From NCBI RefSeq assembly GCF_017876405.1, contig NZ_JAGINW010000001.1, forward strand, positions 11,359,203 to 11,423,202: DNA of 64,000 bases, read 5' to 3'. The notes beneath the pieces were generated by a model. It was not told the origin of the DNA. It was given only the letters and a program-made list of their open reading frames with translations, and made no database searches. Shown piece by piece: positions 16,284 to 24,735 of this stretch; position 1 is the stretch's first letter; each line of letters opens with the position of its first letter. The position numbers and the translations under genes are program-made. The stretch comes from Kibdelosporangium banguiense. Lineage in GTDB: Bacteria; Actinomycetota; Actinomycetes; Mycobacteriales; Pseudonocardiaceae.

Positions 16284-16934
16284 CTACATTTCTTTGGGTG
16301 TCGCGGCCGGCCGCATCAATACTGCCAAGTAACTTCTCGCGAATGCCCGCACCGACTCGTCGTCGTCCAGCGGAATGCAACTGTCGGGCGTGAGCGTGAA
16401 CGAGATGGCGAGCCTTACGAATAGCTCCGCGACACCGGCCGGATCCCGCCCGTCAACCGGCGTGTTACCGCCCGGCAGCCCTTCTGCCTGACTGACCAGG
16501 AAATCCCGGGCAACCGCGACCACCAGCCCCCCGTTGACCGTGAGATAGGGCAACAACGCCTCAGGGTCACTCGCCAGCAGCCTCGGCAGCAACGGATCCT
16601 GACGCGCGTACCGAACCCCGACGACAAACCCCTCCACAAGCCGCTCCGTAGCAGTCGGCAACCCCTCGACCGCCTCCGCGACACTCCCGAAGAACCTCCG
16701 GCACTCCCGGATCAGGACAGCCTGAACAAGCACATCCTTGTTCTCGAACCGCCGGTAAAGCGTCGCCCTGGACACCCCGGCCCGCTTCGCCACCGCGTCC
16801 ACGTTCGCACGCCGCAACCCATACGCCAGGAACTCAGCCAACGCCGCATCCAGAATCCCCTGCCCAACAGGATCAGTCTCCCGCCCCTCACCCAGCACAA
16901 GACCCAGCAGCGCATTCGCCTCAGCAGGCTTCAC
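16284..16934 (-). CDS. TetR-family transcriptional regulator
   Basis: A 216-residue TetR protein. The HTH runs from ILDAALAEFLAYGLRRANVD to GVSRATLYRRFENKDVLVQAV. The GTG at 16934 gives a short N-terminal extension before the HTH. It lies 66 bases upstream of the FabH-type gene on the same strand and could be co-transcribed with or control it. Its C-terminal domain shows no assignable ligand signature. Confidence 0.9.
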   Translation of the reverse strand: MKPAEANALLGLVLGEGRETDPVGQGILDAALAEFLAYGLRRANVDAVAKRAGVSRATLYRRFENKDVLVQAVLIRECRRFFGSVAEAVEGLPTATERLVEGFVVGVRYARQDPLLPRLLASDPEALLPYLTVNGGLVVAVARDFLVSQAEGLPGGNTPVDGRDPAGVAELFVRLAISFTLTPDSCIPLDDDESVRAFARSYLAVLMRPAATPKEM

Positions 16935-17206
16935 ACCGAACAGCCTAGAACCCCCACCCCACCGATCCCTGAGAAGAGGATGCAGGCGCGCCCAGTCACC
17001 GAGCTTGAAGGTCTGGCGGACCCGAGCGGGGAAGCAAGGTCAGCAGGGGTTTGCAAGAGGTGAACCCGCGCGAAAGGACCGTTCGCACCGGGATCACCTG
17101 ATCGGCTCAACATCGTCGAGTAAGGGTCGAGTGAGGACCGGCGCTCGACGGCGGCAGCGGCGACACCGAAGCAACCACAAGATCAACGATATTCCAGGAA
17201 AACCAG
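16935..17206. other. Gene-free stretch
   Basis: The interval between the TetR start and the terminator of the dehydrogenase gene shows no convincing coding frame. The one open frame present (17005-17334, plus strand) is basic and repetitive and antisense to a real gene at its end. It presumably holds the TetR promoter; no clear -35/-10 was identified. Confidence 0.5.
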
Positions 17207-17236
17207 TGCCCGCGAAGAAAGAAATCCTCGCGGGCA
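17207..17236 (-). terminator. Hairpin terminator of the hydroxybutyryl-CoA dehydrogenase gene
   Basis: TGCCCGCGA (17207-17215) pairs perfectly with TCGCGGGCA (17228-17236), 9 bp with a 12-base loop, 14 bases beyond the stop at 17250 on the minus strand. Confidence 0.65.
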
Positions 17237-17249
17237 AGGCACGAAAGGC

Positions 17250-18116
17250 TCAGTACTGGTGGAAGCCGCGACCGCTCTTCTTACCCAAGAGGCCGGCGTC
17301 GACCATGCGGAGCAAGAGCGGAGGCGGAGAGTAGAGCGGTTCTTTGAATTCGGCGTACATCGATTCGGCGATGGCCTTGGTTGTATCGAGGCCGATCAGG
17401 TCTGTGAGGCGGAGGGGGCCCATGGGGTGGGCGCAGCCGAGGACCATGCCGTTGTCGATGTCGTCGGCGGAGGCGAAGCCGGATTCCATCATGCGGATCG
17501 CGGACAGCAGGTACGGCACCAGCAGCGCGTTGACGACGAATCCGGCGCGGTCCTGGGAACGAATCACCTGTTTGCCGAGCACGCCCGTTACGAATGAGTC
17601 GGCCCGTGACTGGGTTTCGGGGCCGGTCAGCAGGGAGGGGACGAGCTCGACCAGTTTGAGGACCGGGACCGGGTTGAAGAAGTGGATGCCGATGACCTGC
17701 TCCGGCCGGCTGGTGGCCATGCCGAGCTTCATGATCGGGATCGAGGAGGTGTTGGAGGCGAAGATCGCCGCCGGGTCCTCGACGACTTTGTCCAGGGCCG
17801 CGAAGATGTCCGTCTTGATCTGCTCGTTCTCGGCGACCGCTTCGATGGTGATCTGACGGTCGGCGAGTTCACCTATGTCGGTGACGAAGGTGATTCGGCC
17901 GAAGGCTGTGTCGCGGTCTTCGGCGGACAGTTTGCCGCTGCGGACACCTCGGTCGAGTGATTTCTCGATCCGTGCCTTGCCTGCTGTCAGGGCGTCCACG
18001 GACGCCTCGGTGACTTTGACGTCCAGGCCGGCCCGGGCGCACACCTCCGCGATGCCCGATCCCATCAGACCGCACCCGACCACACCAACGCGGCTCACGC
18101 TTGTCCCTTCGCTCAT
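17250..18116 (-). CDS. 3-hydroxybutyryl-CoA dehydrogenase
   Basis: A 288-residue 3-hydroxyacyl-CoA dehydrogenase. The N-terminal Rossmann motif is GVVGCGLMGSGIAE, the central NTSSIPI stretch is followed by the catalytic-His block GIHFFNPVPVLKLVE, and the C-terminal domain carries LVPYLLSAIRMMESG. The length matches the single-domain PaaH/Hbd group that acts on 3-hydroxybutyryl-CoA with NAD(P). The ATG at 18116 has CAGGAGT upstream; the open frame further upstream is not family-like. It may serve butyrate/polyhydroxybutyrate or ethylmalonyl-CoA-linked carbon flow together with IcmF nearby. Confidence 0.92.
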   Translation of the reverse strand: MSEGTSVSRVGVVGCGLMGSGIAEVCARAGLDVKVTEASVDALTAGKARIEKSLDRGVRSGKLSAEDRDTAFGRITFVTDIGELADRQITIEAVAENEQIKTDIFAALDKVVEDPAAIFASNTSSIPIMKLGMATSRPEQVIGIHFFNPVPVLKLVELVPSLLTGPETQSRADSFVTGVLGKQVIRSQDRAGFVVNALLVPYLLSAIRMMESGFASADDIDNGMVLGCAHPMGPLRLTDLIGLDTTKAIAESMYAEFKEPLYSPPPLLLRMVDAGLLGKKSGRGFHQY

Positions 18117-18151
18117 TGTGACTCCTGATCGGCGGGAGCTCCCGCCTCCGT

Positions 18152-19309
18152 GTGTGGGAGGAAACCGAGGCCGTTGGTCCGAGCGTGGCGTGTCCGGAGT
18201 TGTCGGCATCGGATGTTAACGTTGCGTGCGCGCCCCGCTACCGCTTGTCTCCGACGTTCGAGCAAGAGGTCGGGTTGCTGGAGCACTGCGCGCAGGCTCG
18301 ATTCGTATGGAATCTGGCCGTGGAGCAACATTCGTGGTGGCGGCCGGAACGTGGTGCGGCGCCAGGGTATGTGGAGCAAGCGCGGCAACTGACTGAGGCG
18401 CGAGCGCAGTTCGCGTGGTTGCGTGCCGGGTCGGTGACGGTGCAGCAGCAGGCGTTGCGGGATTTCGCCCAGGCGATGCGGAACTTCTTTGGTGGCACGC
18501 ACCGCAGGCCAACCTGGCGCAAAGCCAGCCGGCATGAAGGCTTCCGGCAGGTCGCGGTGAAACCAGAGCACATCCAGCGGCTCAACCGCCGGTGGGGGCG
18601 GGTGTGGGTGTCCAAGGTCGGGTGGGTCCGGTTTCGCTGGACGCGTGCCGTGCCTAACGCAGTCAAGTCCTACCGAATCACCCGTGACCGGGCGGATCGG
18701 TGGCATGTCGCGTTTGCCGTAGTGCCCACTCCGATCCCCGCGCCGGGCAACAACAAGGTTGTGGGGGTGGATCGGGGTGTGGTGGTGTCGGCCGCGTTGT
18801 CGACCGGGGAACTGCTGAGTGTGCCTGGCCTGACGCCCGGTGAGAAACAACGACTGGGCCGCGTGCGTCGCGCCCTGGCTCGCCGCAAGCGCGGATCGAA
18901 CCGGCGAGGCCGAGCCAAACGCGCGATCCGGGGCATGACCCTGTCGGCGAAGGGCACAGTGGACAACCCGGGCCGTGGTGTGCGGCAGAAAGCCGGGCTC
19001 AACCGTGGCATCCTGGCCAACGGATGGGGAATGCTGGTAGCCCGGCTGGAGCACAAGGCGCCAGGCCGGGTGGAAAAGGTCAAAGCCGCGTACACCTCGC
19101 AGCAGTGTTCGGCTTGTGGGCATATCGCACCGGAGAACCGTAAGAGCCAAGCGGTATTCCAGTGCGTCGCCTGCGGGTTCGCCTGTCACGCTGACGTGAA
19201 CGCGGCGAAGAACATCGCCGCCGGGCGGGCGGTGACAGCGCGGGGAGCCCTCCAGCCACTGGGCAGGGCTGCGAACCGCGAACCTCAACTCGCTGCCCTC
19301 GCTCTCTGA
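18152..19309 (+). CDS. TnpB-family protein lacking the RuvC-II segment (probably nuclease-dead)
   Basis: A 385-codon frame related to TnpB/IS200-IS605 OrfB RNA-guided nucleases. Present are the N-terminal RYRLSPTFEQEVGLLEHC block, RuvC-I Asp (D207 in VVGVDRG), the four-cysteine zinc ribbon (C319, C322, C338, C341) and RuvC-III Asp (D348 in HADVNAAKN). In intact relatives ~40 residues ending in a V-E-D-L motif with the RuvC-II Glu precede MTxSAKGT. Here KRAIRG is joined directly to MTLSAKGT (near residues 258-262, nt ~18930), so that Glu is missing. The frame start is also unclear: ATG at 18152 has no matching family sequence for ~25 residues. It may be a decaying copy or an exapted RNA-guided DNA-binding protein. 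Confidence 0.8.
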   Translation: MWEETEAVGPSVACPELSASDVNVACAPRYRLSPTFEQEVGLLEHCAQARFVWNLAVEQHSWWRPERGAAPGYVEQARQLTEARAQFAWLRAGSVTVQQQALRDFAQAMRNFFGGTHRRPTWRKASRHEGFRQVAVKPEHIQRLNRRWGRVWVSKVGWVRFRWTRAVPNAVKSYRITRDRADRWHVAFAVVPTPIPAPGNNKVVGVDRGVVVSAALSTGELLSVPGLTPGEKQRLGRVRRALARRKRGSNRRGRAKRAIRGMTLSAKGTVDNPGRGVRQKAGLNRGILANGWGMLVARLEHKAPGRVEKVKAAYTSQQCSACGHIAPENRKSQAVFQCVACGFACHADVNAAKNIAAGRAVTARGALQPLGRAANREPQLAALAL

Positions 19310-19361
19310 GTGTTGGTGGTGGGTTGGAATCCTTCGGCTTCAGCCGTGGGGAGGACGTCAA
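19310..19361 (+). ncRNA. Putative right-end/omega-RNA 3' scaffold of the TnpB element
   Basis: Just after the TnpB-like stop there is a CGGCT-TC-AGCCG hairpin followed by GGGGAGGACGTCAA. This closely resembles the right-end sequence common to actinobacterial IS200/IS605-type elements, which end in GGGGAGGATGTCAA. In active TnpB loci this forms the 3' part of the omega-RNA, and the next ~20 bases are the guide. The following bases 19362-19381 (GGAGCTACACATTACGGCGG) would be that guide and cover the icmF stop codon. The assignment rests on pattern memory of related ends. Confidence 0.45.
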
Positions 19362-19365
19362 GGAG

Positions 19366-22300
19366 CTACACATTACGGCGGTACTGGCCGCCGACCTCAA
19401 AGAACGCCTCGGTCACCTGCCCAAGAGTGCAAACGCGCGCCGCGGCCATCAGCGAAGCGAACACGTTCGCGCCCGAGGAAGCAGCCTCGCGCAGCCCCCT
19501 CAAAGCATCCTGGGCCTCGTCGCGGTGCTTGGCCTGGAAGTCCCGGGTCCGGTCGACCTGCGAGCGCTTCTCCTCCTCGGTCGCACGCGCCAGCTCGATC
19601 TCGATCGGCTCCTCGGAGCCGTTGTCGGGCAGGAAGGTGTTCACGCCGATCAGCGGCAGCGAACCGTCGTGCTTACGCGTCTCGTAGAGCATCGACTCGT
19701 CCTGGATGCGGCCGCGCTGGTAACCGGTCTCCATCGCGCCGAGCACGCCGCCGCGGTCGGACAGCCGGTCGAACTCGGCCAGCACGGCTTCCTCGACCAG
19801 GTCTGTCAGCTCGTCGATGATGAACGAGCCCTGCAGCGGGTTCTCGTTCTTCGACAGGCCCCACTCCTTGTTGACGATCAGCTGGATCGCCATCGCGCGG
19901 CGTACCGAGGCCTCGGTCGGCGTGGTGATTGCCTCGTCATAAGCGTTGGTGTGCAAGGAGTTGCAGTTGTCGTACAGCGCACACAACGCCTGCAGGGTCG
20001 TACGGATGTCGTTGAAGCTCATCTCCTGCGCGTGCAACGAGCGGCCTGATGTTTGCACGTGGTACTTGAACTTCTGCGACCGCTCGTTGGCGCCGTAACG
20101 CTCGCGCATGGCCACGGCCCAGATCCGGCGGGCGACACGGCCGATCACGCTGTACTCGGCGTCCATCCCGTTGGAGAAGAAGAACGACAGGTTCGGCGCG
20201 AAGTCGTCGATGTCCATGCCGCGCGCCAGGTACGACTCGACGTACGTGAAGCCGTTGGCGAGGGTGAACGCCAGCTGGCTGATCGGGTTCGCCCCGGCCT
20301 CGGCGATGTGGTAGCCGGAGATCGACACCGAGTAGAAGTTGCGGACCTTGTTCTGGATGAACCATTCCTGGACATCGGCCATCATCCGCAGCGAGAACTC
20401 GGTGGAGAAGATGCACGTGTTCTGGCCCTGGTCCTCTTTGAGGATGTCGGCCTGCACAGTGCCGCGCACGTTCGCCAGCGCCCACGCGGAAAGCTCGGCG
20501 TGCTCCCCGGCATTGGGCTCGCGGCCGTGTTCCGCGCGGAAGGCGTCCACGCGCTGGTCGATCGCGGTGTTGAGGAAGTACGCCAGGATCGTCGGCGCCG
20601 GGCCGTTGATCGTCATCGACACGGACGTGGTCGGCGAGGTCAGGTCGAACCCGTCGTACAACGCTTTCATGTCATCCAGGGACGCGATCGACACACCCGA
20701 GGTGCCGATCTTGCCGTAAACGTCCGGCGGGGTGTCGGGATCGCGGCCGTACAACGTGACCGAGTCGAACGCGGTGGACAACCGGGTCGCTTCCGAACCA
20801 CTGGACAGGTACTTGAAACGCCGGTTGGTACGGAACGCGTCGCCTTCACCGGCGAACATCCGGGCCGGGTCCTCACCGTCCCGCTTGAACGGGAAAACCC
20901 CTGCGGTGAACGGGAATCGGCCCGGCAGGTTCTCCTTGCGCAGGAAGCGCAACACTTCCCCGTCGTCGTCGAAGGACGGCAACGCCACCCGCCGGATCTT
21001 GCTGCCGGACAACGTCTCCCGGACCAGCGGGGTGTGCAGCTCCTTGTCACGGATCTTGACCACGAGCTCGTCGCCGGTGTAGTCCGCCTTGACCGACGGC
21101 CACTCCTGCAGCAGTTGCCTGCTGCCGGGAGAGACCTTCTCCGAAGCCTGGGCGACCAGCCCGGATACGTCCGTTGTGGACAGATCGGCACGAGCAAGCG
21201 CTTGTTCAGTCGCGGAGAAGTGGTTCAGGTCCCGGACCGCGCCGACCTGCTGTTCGGTGGTGGCGTGGTAGTCCCGGATCGTGTCGGCGATGTCGGAGAG
21301 ATAGCGAGCCCGTGAAGCCGGCACGACCGTCGCGGCCGACGTGGAGGTCTTGTGGTCGACCACAGGCAGGATGCCTTCGCTCGCCGCGAGGCCCTTCTCC
21401 ACGAGCGCGTCCCGCAAATGCTGGTACAGCGCGGTAACACCGTCGTCGTTGAAGGTCGCGGCGCTGGTGCCGTAAACCGGCATGTCCTCCCAGGACTTGC
21501 CGAACGCCTCCCGGTTGCGGACCAGCTGACGCCCGACGTCACGGCGCGCGTCCTCGGCGCCCCGGCGCTCGAACTTGTTGATCGCCACCACATCGGCGAA
21601 GTCGAGCATGTCGATCTTCTCCAGCTGTGACGCGGCGCCGAACTCCGGCGTCATCACGTACAGCGAGAGGTCGACGAACGGCACAATCGCCGCGTCACCC
21701 TGGCCGATACCAGGGGTTTCCACGATCACCAGGTCATACCCGGCGGCCTTGCACGCGGAAATCACGTCCGCGAGGCCCTCGGGGATCTCCGAACCCGCGT
21801 TGCGAGTGGCAAGCGAGCGGAAGAAAACCGTCTCGCCATCGACACTGTTCATCCGGATGCGGTCGCCCAGCAGCGCACCGCCGCCCTTGCGGCGAGTCGG
21901 GTCGATCGCCAGCACCGCGACCCGGACCTTGTCCTGCTGGTCCTGGCGGAACCGCCGGACGATCTCGTCGGTCAGCGACGACTTGCCCGAGCCGCCGGTA
22001 CCGGTGATGCCCAGGACCGGCACCTGCCCGCTGGTCCGGATGGCGTCCTGCCCGGTGAACACGCCCGCTTCGATCTGGGTGATCGCCCTGGCCAGCACGT
22101 CCTGGTTGCCCGCGGGCAGGCCGTCCCACGACTGCGGCGAGCGCTGGGCGAGGTCGTAGTCGCAGGACTCGACCATGGTGTTGATCATCCTGGCCAGGCC
22201 CATCTTCTGGCCGTCGGCCGGCGAGAAGATGTGCGCGACACCGCGCGAGTGCAGCAGCTCGATCTCGGCGGGCACGATCACGCCGCCCCCGCCGCCGAAG

Positions 22301-22593
22301 ACCTTGATGTGCCCGGCGCCGCGCTCGTTCAGCAGCTCCACCAGGTACGAGAAGTACTCGACGTGCCCGCCCTGGTAGGCGCTGATGGCCACGCCCTGGA
22401 CGTCCTCCTGGATCGCCGCGGCCACGACTTGCTTGACCGAGCGGTTGTGCCCGAGGTGGATCACCTCGGCGCCCTGCGACTGCAGGATTCGCCGCATGAT
22501 GTTGATCGCGGCGTCATGACCGTCGAAGAGGCTGGCGGCCGTGACGAACCGGACGGGGTTCGCCGGCCGGTGCAACGGCGCCTGAGGTGTCAT
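19366..22593 (-). CDS. icmF: Fused isobutyryl-CoA mutase IcmF (B12-dependent mutase with G-protein chaperone)
   Basis: A 1075-residue protein with three parts in order. An N-terminal B12-binding domain has lower-ligand motif DGHDAA (H26). A MeaI-type GTPase follows with P-loop GTGGSGKSS (198-206). The large mutase TIM barrel comes last. The two residues that set substrate specificity are F580 (in RMFAG) and Q724 (in GQNTC), the pair found in isobutyryl-/n-butyryl-CoA mutases; their spacing of 144 equals F598/Q742 of the Geobacillus enzyme. Pivalyl-CoA mutases have Leu/Ala here. It interconverts isobutyryl-CoA and n-butyryl-CoA in the cytoplasm. The TnpB element's presumed right end lies within a few bases of its stop codon. 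Confidence 0.97.
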   Translation of the reverse strand: MTPQAPLHRPANPVRFVTAASLFDGHDAAINIMRRILQSQGAEVIHLGHNRSVKQVVAAAIQEDVQGVAISAYQGGHVEYFSYLVELLNERGAGHIKVFGGGGGVIVPAEIELLHSRGVAHIFSPADGQKMGLARMINTMVESCDYDLAQRSPQSWDGLPAGNQDVLARAITQIEAGVFTGQDAIRTSGQVPVLGITGTGGSGKSSLTDEIVRRFRQDQQDKVRVAVLAIDPTRRKGGGALLGDRIRMNSVDGETVFFRSLATRNAGSEIPEGLADVISACKAAGYDLVIVETPGIGQGDAAIVPFVDLSLYVMTPEFGAASQLEKIDMLDFADVVAINKFERRGAEDARRDVGRQLVRNREAFGKSWEDMPVYGTSAATFNDDGVTALYQHLRDALVEKGLAASEGILPVVDHKTSTSAATVVPASRARYLSDIADTIRDYHATTEQQVGAVRDLNHFSATEQALARADLSTTDVSGLVAQASEKVSPGSRQLLQEWPSVKADYTGDELVVKIRDKELHTPLVRETLSGSKIRRVALPSFDDDGEVLRFLRKENLPGRFPFTAGVFPFKRDGEDPARMFAGEGDAFRTNRRFKYLSSGSEATRLSTAFDSVTLYGRDPDTPPDVYGKIGTSGVSIASLDDMKALYDGFDLTSPTTSVSMTINGPAPTILAYFLNTAIDQRVDAFRAEHGREPNAGEHAELSAWALANVRGTVQADILKEDQGQNTCIFSTEFSLRMMADVQEWFIQNKVRNFYSVSISGYHIAEAGANPISQLAFTLANGFTYVESYLARGMDIDDFAPNLSFFFSNGMDAEYSVIGRVARRIWAVAMRERYGANERSQKFKYHVQTSGRSLHAQEMSFNDIRTTLQALCALYDNCNSLHTNAYDEAITTPTEASVRRAMAIQLIVNKEWGLSKNENPLQGSFIIDELTDLVEEAVLAEFDRLSDRGGVLGAMETGYQRGRIQDESMLYETRKHDGSLPLIGVNTFLPDNGSEEPIEIELARATEEEKRSQVDRTRDFQAKHRDEAQDALRGLREAASSGANVFASLMAAARVCTLGQVTEAFFEVGGQYRRNV

Positions 22594-22674
22594 GAGAATA
22601 GTTTGACGTCCAACCTTCTGCCGGACAACCCGGTGTGTCCCGAGTCTCCTTGGAAAGGGCCCCCTACCTGCCGA

Positions 22675-23295
22675 TCAGCGAAGAAGAACGAACACCACGC
22701 CGCCGACCACCGGGCCCAGAAATGCACCAACTGCGACCTGCGCGGCGGTGTGGTCGGCGACCCGGACGCGGGCCCAGGCCACCAGCGCGACGAGCGGGAT
22801 CAGCAGGGTCATCACCCAGCCGTAGATCAACACCACCGTCGCCACGGCACCGCCCGCGACAGTCGCGTGCAGGGAGACCTTCCACCATTTGGTGATCACC
22901 ACGCACACGATCAGCACGGTCACCATCGACCACGCGAGCGCGACGATGTCCCGCGGCGCATCCCAGACGAGCAGGATCACCAGCCCGACCAGGGCGGACG
23001 CAAGGCACATCATCAGCGGCAGGAACCGGCGTTCACGCTCGCGCACCCAGTGGCCGTCCCATTTGCCGCGCCGCGCGCCACGAATGATGAACGCCATCGG
23101 CAGCACGCTGTAGAACACGGCCACGACCAGCGACCACAGGATCGTCGGCACCACCCCGTGCCCAGTGGCGTTCCACGCCACCGCGAACGGCAGCAGCACC
23201 ACGATCGTCGCGGGCGACAGCACCTCGGTGAGGATCTTCGCCAGCTTGAGGCCCGGGCTCGGGGCAATGGGGACATCATTCGTCTCGGCGACCAC
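22675..23295 (-). CDS. PAP2-like membrane protein
   Basis: A ~206-residue membrane protein with five or six hydrophobic segments. A phosphatase-like pair of motifs, KVSLHATVAGG and VADHTAAQVAVGA, recalls the C-terminal half of PAP2/lipid phosphate phosphatases and the related DUF of actinobacterial membrane proteins. The KxxxxxxRP first motif is not clearly present, so enzymatic activity is uncertain. The GTG at 23295 has AGGA about 8 bases upstream; a GTG at 23340 would add 15 residues. It reads toward icmF with 81 bases between. Confidence 0.7.
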   Translation of the reverse strand: MVAETNDVPIAPSPGLKLAKILTEVLSPATIVVLLPFAVAWNATGHGVVPTILWSLVVAVFYSVLPMAFIIRGARRGKWDGHWVRERERRFLPLMMCLASALVGLVILLVWDAPRDIVALAWSMVTVLIVCVVITKWWKVSLHATVAGGAVATVVLIYGWVMTLLIPLVALVAWARVRVADHTAAQVAVGAFLGPVVGGVVFVLLR

Positions 23296-23370
23296 GACGT
23301 AATCCTGGCAGCCGATCAAGGTGAGATGTGGGGCGGCCACACCGTTACGAACTGGGGAACTCTGATGAAT

Positions 23371-24735
23371 TCACCGCTCGCAGCCGATCGTTACCGGTCG
23401 GCGGTCCCCGTCTTGCCCACCAGGATGGTGCGGGGTTGGCGTTTCACAGCCACCTGCCAAGCTGGGCTTGGTCTTCTGGTCGGCTCCACGCCCTGTTTTC
23501 ACGTCGCCCGGCCACTCCAGGTCGACGTACTGCTTGAGATTGAGCGCGGCGTTGAGGTCCCGGTCGATAACCAAACCGCAGGCATCGCAAGTGAAAATCC
23601 GGTCTGCCATGCTCAGTTTGGGTTTCACTGTGCCGCAGCCAGAACACGTCTTACTCGACGGGAACCACCGGTCGGCGATGACCAGTCGCCCACCGTTCCA
23701 TCCGGTCTTGTAGCCGAGTTGGCGTCTGATCTCACCGAAGGAGGCATCAGCGATATGCCTGGCCAGCTTGTGGTTCTTCAGCATGCCCAAAACGTTGAGG
23801 TCCTCCACCACGACGACGCCGTAGATGGCGGCCAACTCGCTGGTCAGCTTGTGGATCGCGTCCTTGCGCAGATTCGCGACCCGCACGTGGATACGTGTGA
23901 CTTCCCGCTGGGCGGATTCCCAGCGAGCCGAGGGCCGCTGCCCGGTACGCCGATCGGGGCCTACTCGCCGCGACAGCGTGCGGGAAGCGGTTCGCAGTGC
24001 CTTCAGGGCTCTGGTCACGTGTCGTGGGTTGGGCACCAGGTCACCGGTGGACAGCACAGCCAGAACCTTGATACCCAAATCCACCCCGACCGTTGCGTCA
24101 GGCCGTGCCGGAACATGCACCTGACGGACGACCTCGACAGTGAACGCGCAATGCCAGCGACCGGCCTCCAAGCGCACCGTCGCGGACAGAATCCGCGCGG
24201 TCCCGCTCTCCAAGCGCCGGGCCAGTTTCCGGGTCGACTCATGCGTCTTGATCGTGCCGACCCTGGGCAAGGTCACATGCCGACGGTCGCTCTCCACGCG
24301 GATCACCCCGGTGGTAAATCTCACGCTAGGTGTGGTGCGGCGGCGAGCCTTGAACCGCGGGAACCCCACCTTACGGCCAGACCGCTTACCGGACGCGGAG
24401 TCCGCCCAGTTCCGCAACGAACGAGCCACACCGTCCAGACCGGTATTGAACGCCTCCTTGCTGCATTCACTCCACCACGGGGCGACCTCGGGCTTGGCAG
24501 CGTTCCACGCGCGACGCAACGCGGGCAGGTTCCACGCCAACGCCGGGGTCAACTCCTCACCACCCAGGCCGTAGGAACGTTCGGCCGCCCGCTGGCCGAT
24601 GTTTGCCTTCACCCGCGCAAGCGCCCAATTGAACGCAAACCGGGCCGCCCCCACGTGACGTTCCAGATTACGAGCCTGCGCGGCGCTCGGGTCCAACGCG
24701 AACCGATACGCCTGTATCACCGTGACCGCACTCAT
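23371..24735 (-). CDS. TnpB RNA-guided endonuclease (intact catalytic residues)
   Basis: A 454-residue TnpB/IS607- or IS1341-type protein. The N-terminal AYRFALDPSAAQ and FAFNWAL blocks are typical. The RuvC triad is complete: D219 (VGVDLG), E311 (VVVEDLNV) and D393 (DRDLNAAL). The zinc ribbon has C364, C367, C383 and C386. No TnpA transposase is adjacent, so it is a stand-alone tnpB locus, mobilised in trans if at all. Its ATG overlaps the stop of the SWIM-domain gene by ATGA, so it may be translated from that operon's transcript. A ~55-residue Gly/Pro/Thr-rich tail follows the last catalytic motif. The omega-RNA is expected just beyond the stop, toward 23340. Confidence 0.92.
   Translation of the reverse strand: MSAVTVIQAYRFALDPSAAQARNLERHVGAARFAFNWALARVKANIGQRAAERSYGLGGEELTPALAWNLPALRRAWNAAKPEVAPWWSECSKEAFNTGLDGVARSLRNWADSASGKRSGRKVGFPRFKARRRTTPSVRFTTGVIRVESDRRHVTLPRVGTIKTHESTRKLARRLESGTARILSATVRLEAGRWHCAFTVEVVRQVHVPARPDATVGVDLGIKVLAVLSTGDLVPNPRHVTRALKALRTASRTLSRRVGPDRRTGQRPSARWESAQREVTRIHVRVANLRKDAIHKLTSELAAIYGVVVVEDLNVLGMLKNHKLARHIADASFGEIRRQLGYKTGWNGGRLVIADRWFPSSKTCSGCGTVKPKLSMADRIFTCDACGLVIDRDLNAALNLKQYVDLEWPGDVKTGRGADQKTKPSLAGGCETPTPHHPGGQDGDRRPVTIGCER

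Noticed and set aside
16935..17249. A 109-codon plus-strand frame at 17005-17334
   Set aside because: No ribosome site, strongly basic composition, and its end is antisense to the hydroxybutyryl-CoA dehydrogenase terminator and gene.
22594..22674. Cobalamin riboswitch before the B12-dependent mutase
   Set aside because: Only 81 bases separate the genes and no B12-box or extended fold is visible.
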